Source: ZYF759 sp046297455
GTDB lineage: Bacteria; Pseudomonadota; Alphaproteobacteria; Rhizobiales; Rhizobiaceae
Reading direction: 5' to 3'
Assembly (NCBI GenBank): GCA_046297455.1
Contig: JBKBIT010000016.1
Span: 38,007-102,006, forward strand
Length of the DNA stretch: 64,000 nt
The notes under the pieces were generated by a model. It was not told the DNA's origin and did not search any database. It was given only the letters and a program-made list of their open reading frames with translations. Position numbers and translations under genes: made by a program. Shown here piece after piece: positions 1 through 7,847 of the stretch (its first letter is position 1; every line of letters starts with the position of its first letter).

Positions 1-2
1 GC

Positions 3-884
3 GCCACCAATGAAAATCGGGGCACCGTCTTCGGCCTCTATATGATGGTCACCTACGCGGCCATCATGGCAGGCCAGATGTCCGTCGCCTTTGCCGATGT
101 CACCACCGCGTCACTGTTCCTTGTCGCCGGGATCCTGTTTTGTGCGTCTCTGATCCCGACAGCGGTGTCTTCAGCCATCTCGCCGCAGCCGCTGGCGGAT
201 GTATCGCTGGACCTCAAGAAGCTGTTCCAGAACTCGCCGGTCGCGTTTTTGGGCTGCTTTCTTGTCGGAATCGCCAACGGGGCCTGGGGAACACTCGGTC
301 CGGTCTACGGGTCGCGAATCGGTATCTCCAATTTCGAGATCGCGCTGATGATGAGCGTTGTGGTGTTGGCCGGGGCGGCCGCCCAGCTTCCCGTTGGCCG
401 CGTGTCAGACCGGACCGACCGACGTTATGTACTCGCCGGTGCCGCGCTCGGGTCCGCACTCTTCGCGCTCATGGTCTTCACCTTCGCACCGCGCAGCGGC
501 ACTTTCATCATCGTCCTGACCGGCTGCTACGGGGCGCTTGCCTATACGCTCTATTCCATCGCGGTCGCGCATGCGAACGATCACGCCGACCCCTCGGAGT
601 TCGTTCAGGTGTCGGGGGGACTGCTGCTGCTCTACGGCTTCGGCACCATGGTTGGGCCGGTTATCGGCGCGGCAATGATGGACCAGATGCGGCCGGAGAG
701 CATCTTCCTGGCAACGGCGCTGCCGCACGTGGCGTTGTGCGGCTATGCGATCTGGCGTGTCCAGCGCCGGGCGCCGGTGCCGATCGACGAGCGCGAAGAC
801 TTCAAGACGATACCGGCCGAGCGTGCGCTTACCCCGCAGGGCAGCTTGCTCGATCCACGCGCCGAAGGTGAACACGAGAGTTGA
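3..884 (+). CDS. MFS transporter, C-terminal part (5' end outside the window)
   Basis: The reading frame is already open at the left edge, so the start lies upstream of the window. The first visible residues, ATNENRGTVFGLYMM, match the cytoplasmic loop and following helix of YcaD-type major facilitator permeases. About seven hydrophobic membrane segments follow, and the charged loop GRVSDRTDRR sits near residue 120 of the visible part; it is the usual MFS motif between paired helices. The last 30 residues are polar and probably cytoplasmic. Substrate cannot be read from the sequence. An ArsR-type regulator starts 31 bases downstream on the same strand and could control it. Confidence 0.85.
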   Translation, partial: ATNENRGTVFGLYMMVTYAAIMAGQMSVAFADVTTASLFLVAGILFCASLIPTAVSSAISPQPLADVSLDLKKLFQNSPVAFLGCFLVGIANGAWGTLGPVYGSRIGISNFEIALMMSVVVLAGAAAQLPVGRVSDRTDRRYVLAGAALGSALFALMVFTFAPRSGTFIIVLTGCYGALAYTLYSIAVAHANDHADPSEFVQVSGGLLLLYGFGTMVGPVIGAAMMDQMRPESIFLATALPHVALCGYAIWRVQRRAPVPIDEREDFKTIPAERALTPQGSLLDPRAEGEHES

Positions 885-915
885 GAAAGACGATCATTGC
901 GCCAATAATGGTGAG

Positions 916-1179
916 ATGACCGAGCCCGACGCTTTTGCCGCGATCGCGGACCCTAACCGACGCCATCTCCTGGAAGAGCTTCGCCGGGGTGCAAAGACGG
1001 TTGGCCAGCTGGCTGAAGGATTGCCGGTCTCGCGTCCTGCCGTTTCCCAGCATCTGAAGGTTCTTCTGGACTGTGGACTGGTCAAGGTTGAGGCGCGGGG
1101 TACAAGCCGCTTCTACTCGATATCCGATGACGGTTTCTTCAAGCTAAATATCTGGCTTGATCAATTCTGGATCGACTGA
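916..1179 (+). CDS. ArsR-family winged-helix transcriptional regulator
   Basis: This is an 87-residue helix-turn-helix protein. Its core reads AAIADPNRRHLLEEL, then VSRPAVSQHLKVLLDCGLV (recognition helix), then a beta wing (VEARGTSRFYSI). That is the standard ArsR/SmtB fold, probably a homodimeric repressor. No metal-binding cysteine box is visible; the single Cys lies in the recognition region. The start is the only in-frame ATG after the upstream stop. A GGTGAG touches the ATG with no spacing, so the ribosome site is poor and translation may depend on the MFS gene ending at 884. The inducer is unknown. Confidence 0.8.
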   Translation: MTEPDAFAAIADPNRRHLLEELRRGAKTVGQLAEGLPVSRPAVSQHLKVLLDCGLVKVEARGTSRFYSISDDGFFKLNIWLDQFWID

Positions 1180-1238
1180 TCGAGGGCCACTGAACCACGC
1201 CGGCCTCGCTGGCGCGCCCAGGAAAAATGTTCTCGAAC

Positions 1239-1270
1239 CCTGCCAGAAAGGGCTCTCCCTTTCCGGCAGG
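1239..1270. terminator. Strong hairpin between convergent genes, probable bidirectional terminator
   Basis: Arms CCTGCC and GAAAGGG (1239-1252, split by one A) pair with CCCTTTC and GGCAGG (1257-1270, split by one C) around a CTCT loop. This gives 13 pairs with a single A:C mismatch. It lies between the ArsR gene and the convergent DUF465 gene. There is no immediate T tract on the plus strand; on the minus strand a run of five T appears about 10 bases further on. Confidence 0.5.
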
Positions 1271-1312
1271 CTGAGGGATGACGCTCTTGGGCCGAGTTTT
1301 CAGGCCTCTGCG

Positions 1313-1492
1313 TCAATGTCTTGTCGGGCTATCCTTCAGTCGTGTGATCTCATCCTTGAGGGCCAGCTTGCGCCGCTTCAGTCGGGCGATCTCGATATCG
1401 TCGACGGAGGGATGCGACATGACCTCGTTCAACTCGCGTTCCAGGTCGCCATGCTTACGCTTCAGCTCTTCAAGGTGGGATGCAATTGACAT
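1313..1492 (-). CDS. DUF465 (YdcH-like) small helical protein
   Basis: This 59-residue protein begins MSIASHLEELKRKHGDLE and ends with the basic signature LKRRKLALKDEI. The family is made of short antiparallel helical hairpins of unproven function. A longer in-frame extension to 1660 exists, but the ATG at 1492 is preceded by a purine-rich AAGGGAGAG at a suitable distance and gives the usual family length. A second DUF465 protein is encoded divergently from 1722. The roughly 230 bases between them must hold both promoters. Confidence 0.8.
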   Translation of the reverse strand: MSIASHLEELKRKHGDLERELNEVMSHPSVDDIEIARLKRRKLALKDEITRLKDSPTRH

Positions 1493-1721
1493 TTTGGGGC
1501 TCTCCCTTCTGTCCTCGTATTCACCGAATTCACGCCGGCCGATTCGCGGCGCAATGTTACGGTGAGATGACAATGTGCCATTGCCATGACGGCCTGTCGA
1601 ATGCTGCGTAGTAGCATTTCCCGTTGCCTCGAAATGTGGTAGACAAAATGCGAATGCCAAGGCTTATTCGCCTCGAACATCCAAGAGGCGGTGGTGGCCG
1701 CGAATCCAGCAGTTGGTGAGC

Positions 1722-1925
1722 ATGTCGGAACAGGATCAGGCCGAGATTCGCCTCGCCTATGCACGGACCAAGCAGGATCACGCGGATTTCGACACGGCGA
1801 TAAATGCCATGATCGCTACCGGGTGTGATCCCCTCGCCATCCAGCGCATGAAAAAGAAGAAGTTGGCGCTGAAGGATCTCATGCGCCAACTCGAAGACGG
1901 CATCATCCCCGACATCATCGCCTGA
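1722..1925 (+). CDS. DUF465 (YdcH-like) small helical protein
   Basis: A 67-residue charged helical protein starting MSEQDQAEIRLAYARTK. It ends in the family signature MKKKKLALKDLMRQLED, the counterpart of LKRRKLALKDEI in the divergent gene. A TTG three codons upstream is possible, but ATG 1722 follows GGTGAG and is the likelier start. Downstream, purE begins after 71 bases on the same strand and may be co-transcribed. Function is unknown. The pairing of two paralogues back to back next to purEK is, from memory, common in Hyphomicrobiales. Confidence 0.78.
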   Translation: MSEQDQAEIRLAYARTKQDHADFDTAINAMIATGCDPLAIQRMKKKKLALKDLMRQLEDGIIPDIIA

Positions 1926-1996
1926 GTCTGAGTGCCGTCCTTGCCGGACAGGCCGGATTCGGCTAAGCCCGGCCCAGTTCAGCCGGGGGTCGGTCA

Positions 1997-2494
1997 ATGG
2001 CGGAAACGCGCGCACTGGTCGCGATCATCATGGGCAGCCAATCGGACTGGCCGACGATGCGCCATGCCGCCGAGACGCTGGAGGCGCTCGGCATCGCCCA
2101 TGACGCGCGTATCGTTTCCGCCCACCGCACGCCGGAAAGGCTGTTCGAATTTGCCAAAGGAGCGGAGGCTGAGGGCTTTAAGGTTGTCATCGCCGGTGCG
2201 GGCGGCGCAGCGCATCTGCCAGGGATGGCCGCGTCCATGACCATCCTGCCGGTGTTTGGCGTGCCGGTCGAATCGAAGGCACTGTCGGGCCGGGATTCGT
2301 TGCTTTCCATCGTGCAGATGCCCGGCGGTGTGCCGGTCGGAACGCTGGCGATCGGCAAGGCGGGCGCGATCAACGCCGCGCTGCTTGCGGCGCAGGTTCT
2401 GGCCCTTTCCGATCCGGCACTCGCCGAGAGACTGCGGGCATGGCGCGCCAGCCAGACTGCCAGCGTAGCCGAACGTCCCGTGGACCAGCCATGA
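1997..2494 (+). CDS. purE: 5-(carboxyamino)imidazole ribonucleotide mutase PurE
   Basis: The 165-residue class I PurE converts N5-CAIR to CAIR in de novo purine synthesis. Diagnostic motifs are MGSQSDWPTM (phosphate loop, residues about 12-21), SAHRTPERL (catalytic His, about 41-49), AGAGGAAHLPGMAA (about 66-79) and QMPGGVPVGT (about 106-115). The length fits the bacterial mutase that works with PurK. Its stop overlaps the purK start (ATGA at 2491-2494), so the two are translationally coupled. Confidence 0.97.
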   Translation: MAETRALVAIIMGSQSDWPTMRHAAETLEALGIAHDARIVSAHRTPERLFEFAKGAEAEGFKVVIAGAGGAAHLPGMAASMTILPVFGVPVESKALSGRDSLLSIVQMPGGVPVGTLAIGKAGAINAALLAAQVLALSDPALAERLRAWRASQTASVAERPVDQP

Positions 2495-3564
2495 GTGAAC
2501 CGCTCGCGCCGGGCGCGACTATCGGCATCGTGGGTGGCGGTCAGCTTGGCCGCATGTTGGCCATGGCGGCCGCCAGGCTCGGCTATCGCACCGTGGTCCT
2601 GGAGCCCCAGGCCGATTGTCCGGCGGCACAGCTTTGCCATCAGCATATCGTAGCGGCCTATGATGACGAAGCGGCGCTCGCCGATCTCGCCGCGCGCTGC
2701 GATGTCGTGACCTATGAATTCGAGAATGTGCCGCTTGCCGCCGCGCAAGCCCTTTCGAGCAAGGTCAGGCTGCATCCGCCTGCCCGCGCGCTCGAGGTCG
2801 CGCAGGACCGTCTGACCGAAAAGACCTTTCTCAACGGGATCGGGATATCCACAGCTGCCTTCCGGCCTGTGGATAATGTGGACATTGCTCGCGCCGCGCT
2901 TGCCGATCTGGGCGGCGAGGCAATCCTCAAGACGCGCCGCCTTGGCTATGACGGCAAGGGTCAGGCGCGGCTTTCGCCCGAAAGCGATGCTGGCGCGGCA
3001 TTCAACGAACTGGGCAGCGTGCCGCAGATCATGGAGGCGCTGGTCGATTTCGACTGCGAGATCTCGGTCGTTGCCGCACGCGACGAGGCGGGCAGGCTGG
3101 CTGCGTTCGAACCCGCTCGCAACGTGCATCGCGACGGCATCCTGCATTCCTCGACCCTGCCGTCCGGTGCGGCGCTGGCCACGGAAGGCGCGGCGCGCGA
3201 AGCGGCCTTCGCCATTCTCGAGGCACTCGACTATGTGGGCGTGATCGGCGTGGAGTTCTTCGTCATGGCAGACGGGACGGTGCTGGTGAATGAGATCGCG
3301 CCGCGCGTCCACAATTCCGGCCACTGGACGGAAGCGGCCTGCGCCACCAGTCAGTTCGAGCAGCATGTCCGCGCGATCTGTGGTCTGCCGCTAGGATCGA
3401 CCGCGCGCCATTCAGACTGTGTGATGGAAAACCTGATCGGCGATGACGTCGGTCGGACGGAAGGCCTGCTCGCCGAACCGGGAGTCCTTGTCCACCTCTA
3501 CGGCAAGGCGGAGGCTCGGGCCGGCCGCAAGATGGGTCACTTCACAAGGCTTGTACGCCGATAG
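2491..3564 (+). CDS. purK: 5-(carboxyamino)imidazole ribonucleotide synthase PurK
   Basis: This 357-residue ATP-grasp enzyme carboxylates AIR to N5-CAIR using ATP and bicarbonate, feeding PurE. An N-terminal nucleotide-binding start IGIVGGGQLGRMLAMAA (about 11-27) is followed by the ATP-grasp motifs LKTRRLGYDGKGQ (about 147-159) and VNEIAPRVHNSGHWT (about 266-280). The ATG at 2491 overlaps the purE stop by four bases. A longer frame from 2440 exists but would overlap purE heavily. Confidence 0.97.
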   Translation: MSEPLAPGATIGIVGGGQLGRMLAMAAARLGYRTVVLEPQADCPAAQLCHQHIVAAYDDEAALADLAARCDVVTYEFENVPLAAAQALSSKVRLHPPARALEVAQDRLTEKTFLNGIGISTAAFRPVDNVDIARAALADLGGEAILKTRRLGYDGKGQARLSPESDAGAAFNELGSVPQIMEALVDFDCEISVVAARDEAGRLAAFEPARNVHRDGILHSSTLPSGAALATEGAAREAAFAILEALDYVGVIGVEFFVMADGTVLVNEIAPRVHNSGHWTEAACATSQFEQHVRAICGLPLGSTARHSDCVMENLIGDDVGRTEGLLAEPGVLVHLYGKAEARAGRKMGHFTRLVRR

Positions 3565-3759
3565 TCTTTCCGTTGCTGGGGTCGAGGCCAACGCAGGGAA
3601 GCCGCGCGCTCCATTAGTAGATGCCCATGTATCTCCTCGACCCCCGATCGGACCCGTCGCGCAAAGATCCGATTGTCGTCGGCCTCACGAACGATAATCT
3701 TGTCAGCTTGAAGAAAACGGGGAACGCCAGTCGGGGCGCTGCCCGAGGGAGATCCCATC

Positions 3760-4125
3760 ATGGCGCATCCGCTCGTTCCTGCATTGAGTGTCATTCTGCT
3801 CTGCCAGCTTGCCGGCGAGACGGCCACCCGTCTGCTGGGCCTTGCGGTGCCGGGCCCGGTGCTGGGCATGGCGCTGCTGCTCGCTCTGCTGGCCACCCAG
3901 CCCCGACTGCGCGAGATCGTCGCCCCCGTAGCCGAGGGTATCCTGCGGCACCTTTCCCTCTTCTTCGTGCCGGCGGGCGTGGGGATCGTGACCCATCTCG
4001 ACCAACTCGGAACCCAGGCATTGGCACTCGCTTCGGCGATCCTGATCTCCACCGTGCTGTCCCTGCTGGCCGGGGCGGGTGCGTTCTTGCTGGTCGCGCG
4101 TCTGACCGGTTCGAGTGATGACTGA
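3760..4125 (+). CDS. lrgA: LrgA/CidA-family holin-like membrane protein
   Basis: A 121-residue inner-membrane protein with four predicted helices, starting HPLVPALSVILLCQLAGE. The family motif GPVLGMALL lies near residues 32-40 and LFFVPAGVGI near 68-77. LrgA/CidA proteins are small holin-like partners of LrgB/CidB; they affect autolysis in Gram-positives and metabolite export in other bacteria. A good ribosome site (GAGGGAG) lies about 9 bases before the ATG. The gene overlaps the LrgB-like gene by a few bases, so the two form a two-gene unit. The preceding 195 bases hold no gene I can support. Confidence 0.88.
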   Translation: MAHPLVPALSVILLCQLAGETATRLLGLAVPGPVLGMALLLALLATQPRLREIVAPVAEGILRHLSLFFVPAGVGIVTHLDQLGTQALALASAILISTVLSLLAGAGAFLLVARLTGSSDD

Positions 4126-4846
4126 GACCTTGACCGATCTGGGCGGCATCTGGGCCTATCTCGCGCAAGGCCCGCTTCTCTGGCTGACCCTCACCCTGGC
4201 CGCCTATGCCGTCGGCGACTGGGTGTCGCAGGTCACGGGAAGGTCGCCGCTTGCAAATCCTGTGCTGATCGCCGCTGGCGGCCTGTCTGTCCTGCTGCTT
4301 GTGACGCGCACGCCATATCATGTGTATTTCGAGGGAGCGCAGTTCGTCCATTTCTTGCTCGGCCCCGCAACGGTGGCGCTGGCCATTCCGTTATGGGCCC
4401 AACGCGCCCGGATCCGTGCTGCGTTCATGCCGGTTATCGTAGCCCTGATCGTAGGTTCCTTGACGGCATTGGTTTCTGCGCTCGCCATTGCCCGGGCGCT
4501 AGGGGTCGATGCCACCACGCTGGCGGCACTAGCACCGAAAAGCACCACGGCCCCGGTCGCCATCGGCATCGCTGAGAGTCTCGGTGGGTCGCCGACGCTC
4601 GCTGCGGTGCTCGTGTTGTTGACCGGCATCCTTGGGGCACTGATCGTCACCCCGCTGTTCAACGCGCTGCGGATCAAGGACTGGCGGGCTCGGGGGCTTG
4701 CTGTCGGCACGGCCGCCCATGGCATCGGCACAGCCCGGGCAATGCAGGTTCACCCTACAGCGGGTGCTTTTGCCGCCATTGCCATGGGGCTCAACGCGAT
4801 CCTGACCGCGCTGCTGGCCCCTTACGTGTTGCCCTTTTTTCTCTAG
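4118..4846 (+). CDS. lrgB: LrgB/CidB-family membrane protein
   Basis: A 242-residue polytopic membrane protein from the ATG at 4118 (a GTG at 4115 is also possible). It shows the family signature ALAPKSTTAPVAIGIAESLG (about residues 138-157) and GTAAHGIGTARAMQ (about 205-218), both typical of LrgB/YohK proteins. It is encoded directly after, and overlaps, the LrgA-like gene. The pair probably acts as a membrane complex; its cargo in this organism is unknown. Confidence 0.9.
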   Translation: MTETLTDLGGIWAYLAQGPLLWLTLTLAAYAVGDWVSQVTGRSPLANPVLIAAGGLSVLLLVTRTPYHVYFEGAQFVHFLLGPATVALAIPLWAQRARIRAAFMPVIVALIVGSLTALVSALAIARALGVDATTLAALAPKSTTAPVAIGIAESLGGSPTLAAVLVLLTGILGALIVTPLFNALRIKDWRARGLAVGTAAHGIGTARAMQVHPTAGAFAAIAMGLNAILTALLAPYVLPFFL

Positions 4847-5222
4847 GAAAGTCGGAGTGGCGCTCCAAGGAAGCGCGACTGTCATCCATTCTTCTGCGAC
4901 CTGCTTTCAAGGCTGGAGATCGCCACGACTTGAGGATGGCGACCTCTCAATCGCGCGAACGGATCGAGCGGTTCCACAGAAGAAAACGGCATCTGCGGCA
5001 AGTATTCGCTGGATTCTCACAATTTAACATTTCGGCTTCACCCAACTGAAAGTCGCCCGATATATCAGTGCGGAAACTCGGGTGGATCAGCAGGTGCAAT
5101 CTCTGCTGTAGGCATGATGCCGCTCCGCTCGGCCGGCTGATCCGGCATGCAATCCCCCAAACTCGATAGCTCTATCGCGGGCCGCAACTTCTTGTGGGCC
5201 CCACTACTCAAGGTACGCGACG
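4847..5222. other. Intergenic stretch, no gene recognised
   Basis: These 376 bases between the LrgB-like gene and the SUOX-fold gene contain no coding frame with alphaproteobacterial codon use and no tRNA-like structure. An AT-richer patch lies around 5015-5035. The only regular structure I see is a short inverted repeat, GCCGG..CCGGC, near 5140. The promoter of the downstream signalling operon should lie here, but I cannot place it. Confidence 0.5.
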
Positions 5223-5720
5223 ATGAAGACATTGCTTGCCGCTATTGTTCTCCTACTGCCCATCCATGCCATTGCGGGCCCCCTCGAACGTCCGACGGGA
5301 CCCGTGGTCCTGACCATCTCCGGGAACGTCACCCACATGAATGCAGACGGGGTGGCTGAGTTCGACCTCGCCATGCTTGAGCGTCTGCAGGGGCGGGCGG
5401 CGACCATGGAGACACCGTGGACCGATGGGAGTACCGCTTTCGAAGGCCCGTTGCTTGCGGCTGTCCTTGAAGCGGCAGGCGCTTCTGGATCGCTGCTGAA
5501 GGTGAAGGCGCTCAACGATTATGCAGCGGAAGTGCCGATCGAAGATGCCTCCACTATCGAAACGATGCTCGCTACCCGAATGAACGGCGAAATCATGTCG
5601 GTTCGCGACAAGGGCCCGCTGTTCCTCATCTATCCCTTCGACAACAGACCTGATCTCTACAACGAGAAGTATTTCTCGCGGTCGGTCTGGCAGATCAAAG
5701 AGATCGAGGTTCAGGATTGA
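5223..5720 (+). CDS. Secreted molybdopterin-oxidoreductase-fold (SUOX-like) protein without cysteine
   Basis: The 165-residue product has a signal peptide (MKTLLAAIVLLLPIHAIA) and a single small domain. The pattern VVLTISGNVT..FDLAMLERL and, near the end, DNRPDLYNEKYFSRSVWQI is typical of periplasmic sulfite-oxidase-fold domains. No cysteine occurs anywhere, so the Cys that ligates molybdenum in true sulfite-oxidase enzymes is absent; a binding or sensing role is more likely than catalysis (inference). Its stop overlaps the TTG start of the hybrid kinase, so the two are translationally coupled. Confidence 0.8.
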   Translation: MKTLLAAIVLLLPIHAIAGPLERPTGPVVLTISGNVTHMNADGVAEFDLAMLERLQGRAATMETPWTDGSTAFEGPLLAAVLEAAGASGSLLKVKALNDYAAEVPIEDASTIETMLATRMNGEIMSVRDKGPLFLIYPFDNRPDLYNEKYFSRSVWQIKEIEVQD

Positions 5721-7840
5721 ACTCGCGGCTTGCCCACAGCAACGACGCAGTCCGTCGCGCCGGACGGGCGACGCGCTATTTGCTTCTGATAGCGCTCGCC
5801 CTGATGGTCGTGCTGGCTGGACTGTTCGGATATCTGTCCCTGCGCCAGAGCGCGATGGAAGACAGTATTCGAGAAGATGCGCTGTGGGCCGTATATCAGC
5901 TGGATCGCGAAACGCGGTCTCTGGGTCAATTGCTGAGGGACCAGGACGCGACGGCCCAGGAAATTTCGCTGCGATACGACATTCTCTATTCGCGCTTGTC
6001 CATTCTGTCGAACACCAGGTACGCGCCGTATTTCGAACTGAGTTCGACCTTCCACGCGCACCGCCAGCACGTGCGGGACGTGGTTCTGGGGCTGGAAGCC
6101 GATTTCGACGCATTCGCGGCCAGTGGCGCTTTTTCGCAAGAGCAGAATGCGCGCATTGTCCAAGAACTCAGTGGACTAGCGGTCACGACCGGCGAGTTCC
6201 TGACCTTTACCAATGCAGTCATGTCGGCCTCCCGCGCCGAGGCGCGCGAACGGATCATGTATCTTCAGCGCCTAGCCGCGGCTGCGGTGCTGGCGCTGCT
6301 CCTGACTATCGGACTGCTCGTGTACAATCTGGCGCGCCAGGTTCGAAGTCTCAAGCAGGCGAGCAGCGAACTGGAAGCCACGGCAAACGAATTGTCCGAG
6401 GCCTACAAGCTCGCGGATGCCGGCAACCGAGCAAAATCCGAGTTCATGGCCACCATCAGCCACGAGATCCGCACGCCACTCAACGCCATTCTCGGCATGG
6501 CCGAGTTGCTGTCTCGGGGCGAGCTGGCACCGGACGAACGCCGCCAGATCGATGTCATCGCATCGTCGGGCAACACGCTGCTGGAAATCATCAACGAGAT
6601 CCTCGACTTCGCGAAGCTCGAGCATGGCTCATTGTCCGGCGAACATGTTGCCTTCGATCCGCAGGAACTGGTGACCACTTGCGTGCGGATGCTGGAGCCG
6701 AAGGCCCGCGAACAGGGAAATGAGATATTGGTGTCGGTCACTGGTCTTGCACCGGGAGACATGCGCGTCTCAGATCCGACGCTGGTTCGGCGTGTCCTGA
6801 TCAATCTCTTGAGCAATGCGGTGAAGTTCACGGATAACGGGAAGGTCAAGCTGGCCCTGACGGGAACCGAGGACCGGTTGCGATTCGAGGTGGTCGACAC
6901 TGGCATCGGCATCGCTGCCGACTCCCAGAGTCTTCTTTTTCAGCCTTTCAGCCAGGTGGATGGCAGTATCAGTCGACGCTTTGGCGGAACCGGGCTCGGT
7001 CTGGCGATCAGCAAACGCATCTGCGAGGAGCTTGGCGGCGAAATCGGTCTGGAAAGCGTGCAGGGTATCGGCAGCAGGTTCTGGTTCGAAGTGCCGGTCA
7101 AGTCCGCGCCCGCGCGGGCAAGCCAGCCAGAGCCCGGTCCGGTGCCTGATGTTCCCAGCCTGAATGTGCTCGTCGTAGAGGATCAGGAATTCAATCGGGA
7201 GGTTGCCGGCCGCTTCCTGCAACTGCTCGGACAGGAAGTGACATTTGCGAAGGACGGCGTGGAAGGCGTGAAACTCGCGACGGAAAACGATTTCGACCTG
7301 ATCCTCATGGACATGCAGATGCCCGTGATGGACGGGATCGAGGCGGCGCGTGCCATACGAGCGACAGGACGGTCGGTCCCGATTGTTGCGATGACCGCCA
7401 ACGCGTCCGACAGCGACCGTCGTGCCTGCGCGGAAGCCGGGATGGATGGCTTCGAGGCAAAGCCGATTCGCATCGAACAGCTGCGAAACCTGATCCTGAG
7501 CTTTGGCAGCAAGGAGGCGCCGGCGGCGAGCGCAGGTGAACATTCGGGCCGCGCCAGCGAACTCATCGGGGCCATTGGCGAGGATGGCTATCGCAAGCTG
7601 CTTGAAATGTTCACGGATGAGGTCGTGGTGCTGCTCAACGCCGTTCACGCTGCCTTGAACGACAAGGATAGTGATCGACTTGACCGTGCACTGCATTCAC
7701 TGAAGGGCGCAGCGCTCAACATGGGCTTGGTCGACGTGGCGGAATCGGCGGAATCCCTTCGCAAGCGATCGCTGGACGAGGTGGATATCGCGCCGATCCG
7801 GGCGCTGATCGATCGCAGTATCAATCCAGTTGCGGCGTGA
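5717..7840 (+). CDS. Hybrid sensor histidine kinase with receiver and HPt domains
   Basis: A 707-residue inner-membrane phosphorelay kinase. Helix 1 spans about 22-42 and helix 2 about 187-205, enclosing a periplasmic or extracytoplasmic sensor of about 145 residues. A short linker leads to the H-box SHEIRTPLNAILG (His249), the N-box INLLSNAVKFT, and the G-boxes DTGIGIA and GGTGLGLAIS. The receiver's phosphoacceptor is Asp532 (LILMDMQMP), and a C-terminal HPt carries HSLKGAA (His660). The start is the TTG at 5717, overlapping the upstream stop and preceded by GAGG. The next gene, a receiver-HD-GYP protein, is the obvious phosphoryl target. The sensed signal may come through the upstream SUOX-fold protein. 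Confidence 0.93.
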   Translation: MNSRLAHSNDAVRRAGRATRYLLLIALALMVVLAGLFGYLSLRQSAMEDSIREDALWAVYQLDRETRSLGQLLRDQDATAQEISLRYDILYSRLSILSNTRYAPYFELSSTFHAHRQHVRDVVLGLEADFDAFAASGAFSQEQNARIVQELSGLAVTTGEFLTFTNAVMSASRAEARERIMYLQRLAAAAVLALLLTIGLLVYNLARQVRSLKQASSELEATANELSEAYKLADAGNRAKSEFMATISHEIRTPLNAILGMAELLSRGELAPDERRQIDVIASSGNTLLEIINEILDFAKLEHGSLSGEHVAFDPQELVTTCVRMLEPKAREQGNEILVSVTGLAPGDMRVSDPTLVRRVLINLLSNAVKFTDNGKVKLALTGTEDRLRFEVVDTGIGIAADSQSLLFQPFSQVDGSISRRFGGTGLGLAISKRICEELGGEIGLESVQGIGSRFWFEVPVKSAPARASQPEPGPVPDVPSLNVLVVEDQEFNREVAGRFLQLLGQEVTFAKDGVEGVKLATENDFDLILMDMQMPVMDGIEAARAIRATGRSVPIVAMTANASDSDRRACAEAGMDGFEAKPIRIEQLRNLILSFGSKEAPAASAGEHSGRASELIGAIGEDGYRKLLEMFTDEVVVLLNAVHAALNDKDSDRLDRALHSLKGAALNMGLVDVAESAESLRKRSLDEVDIAPIRALIDRSINPVAA

Positions 7841-7847
7841 GGGGGCC

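Noticed and set aside
1963..3366. 467-codon minus-strand open frame opposite purE and purK
   Set aside because: It is a shadow frame of high-GC genes with no ribosome site or domain.
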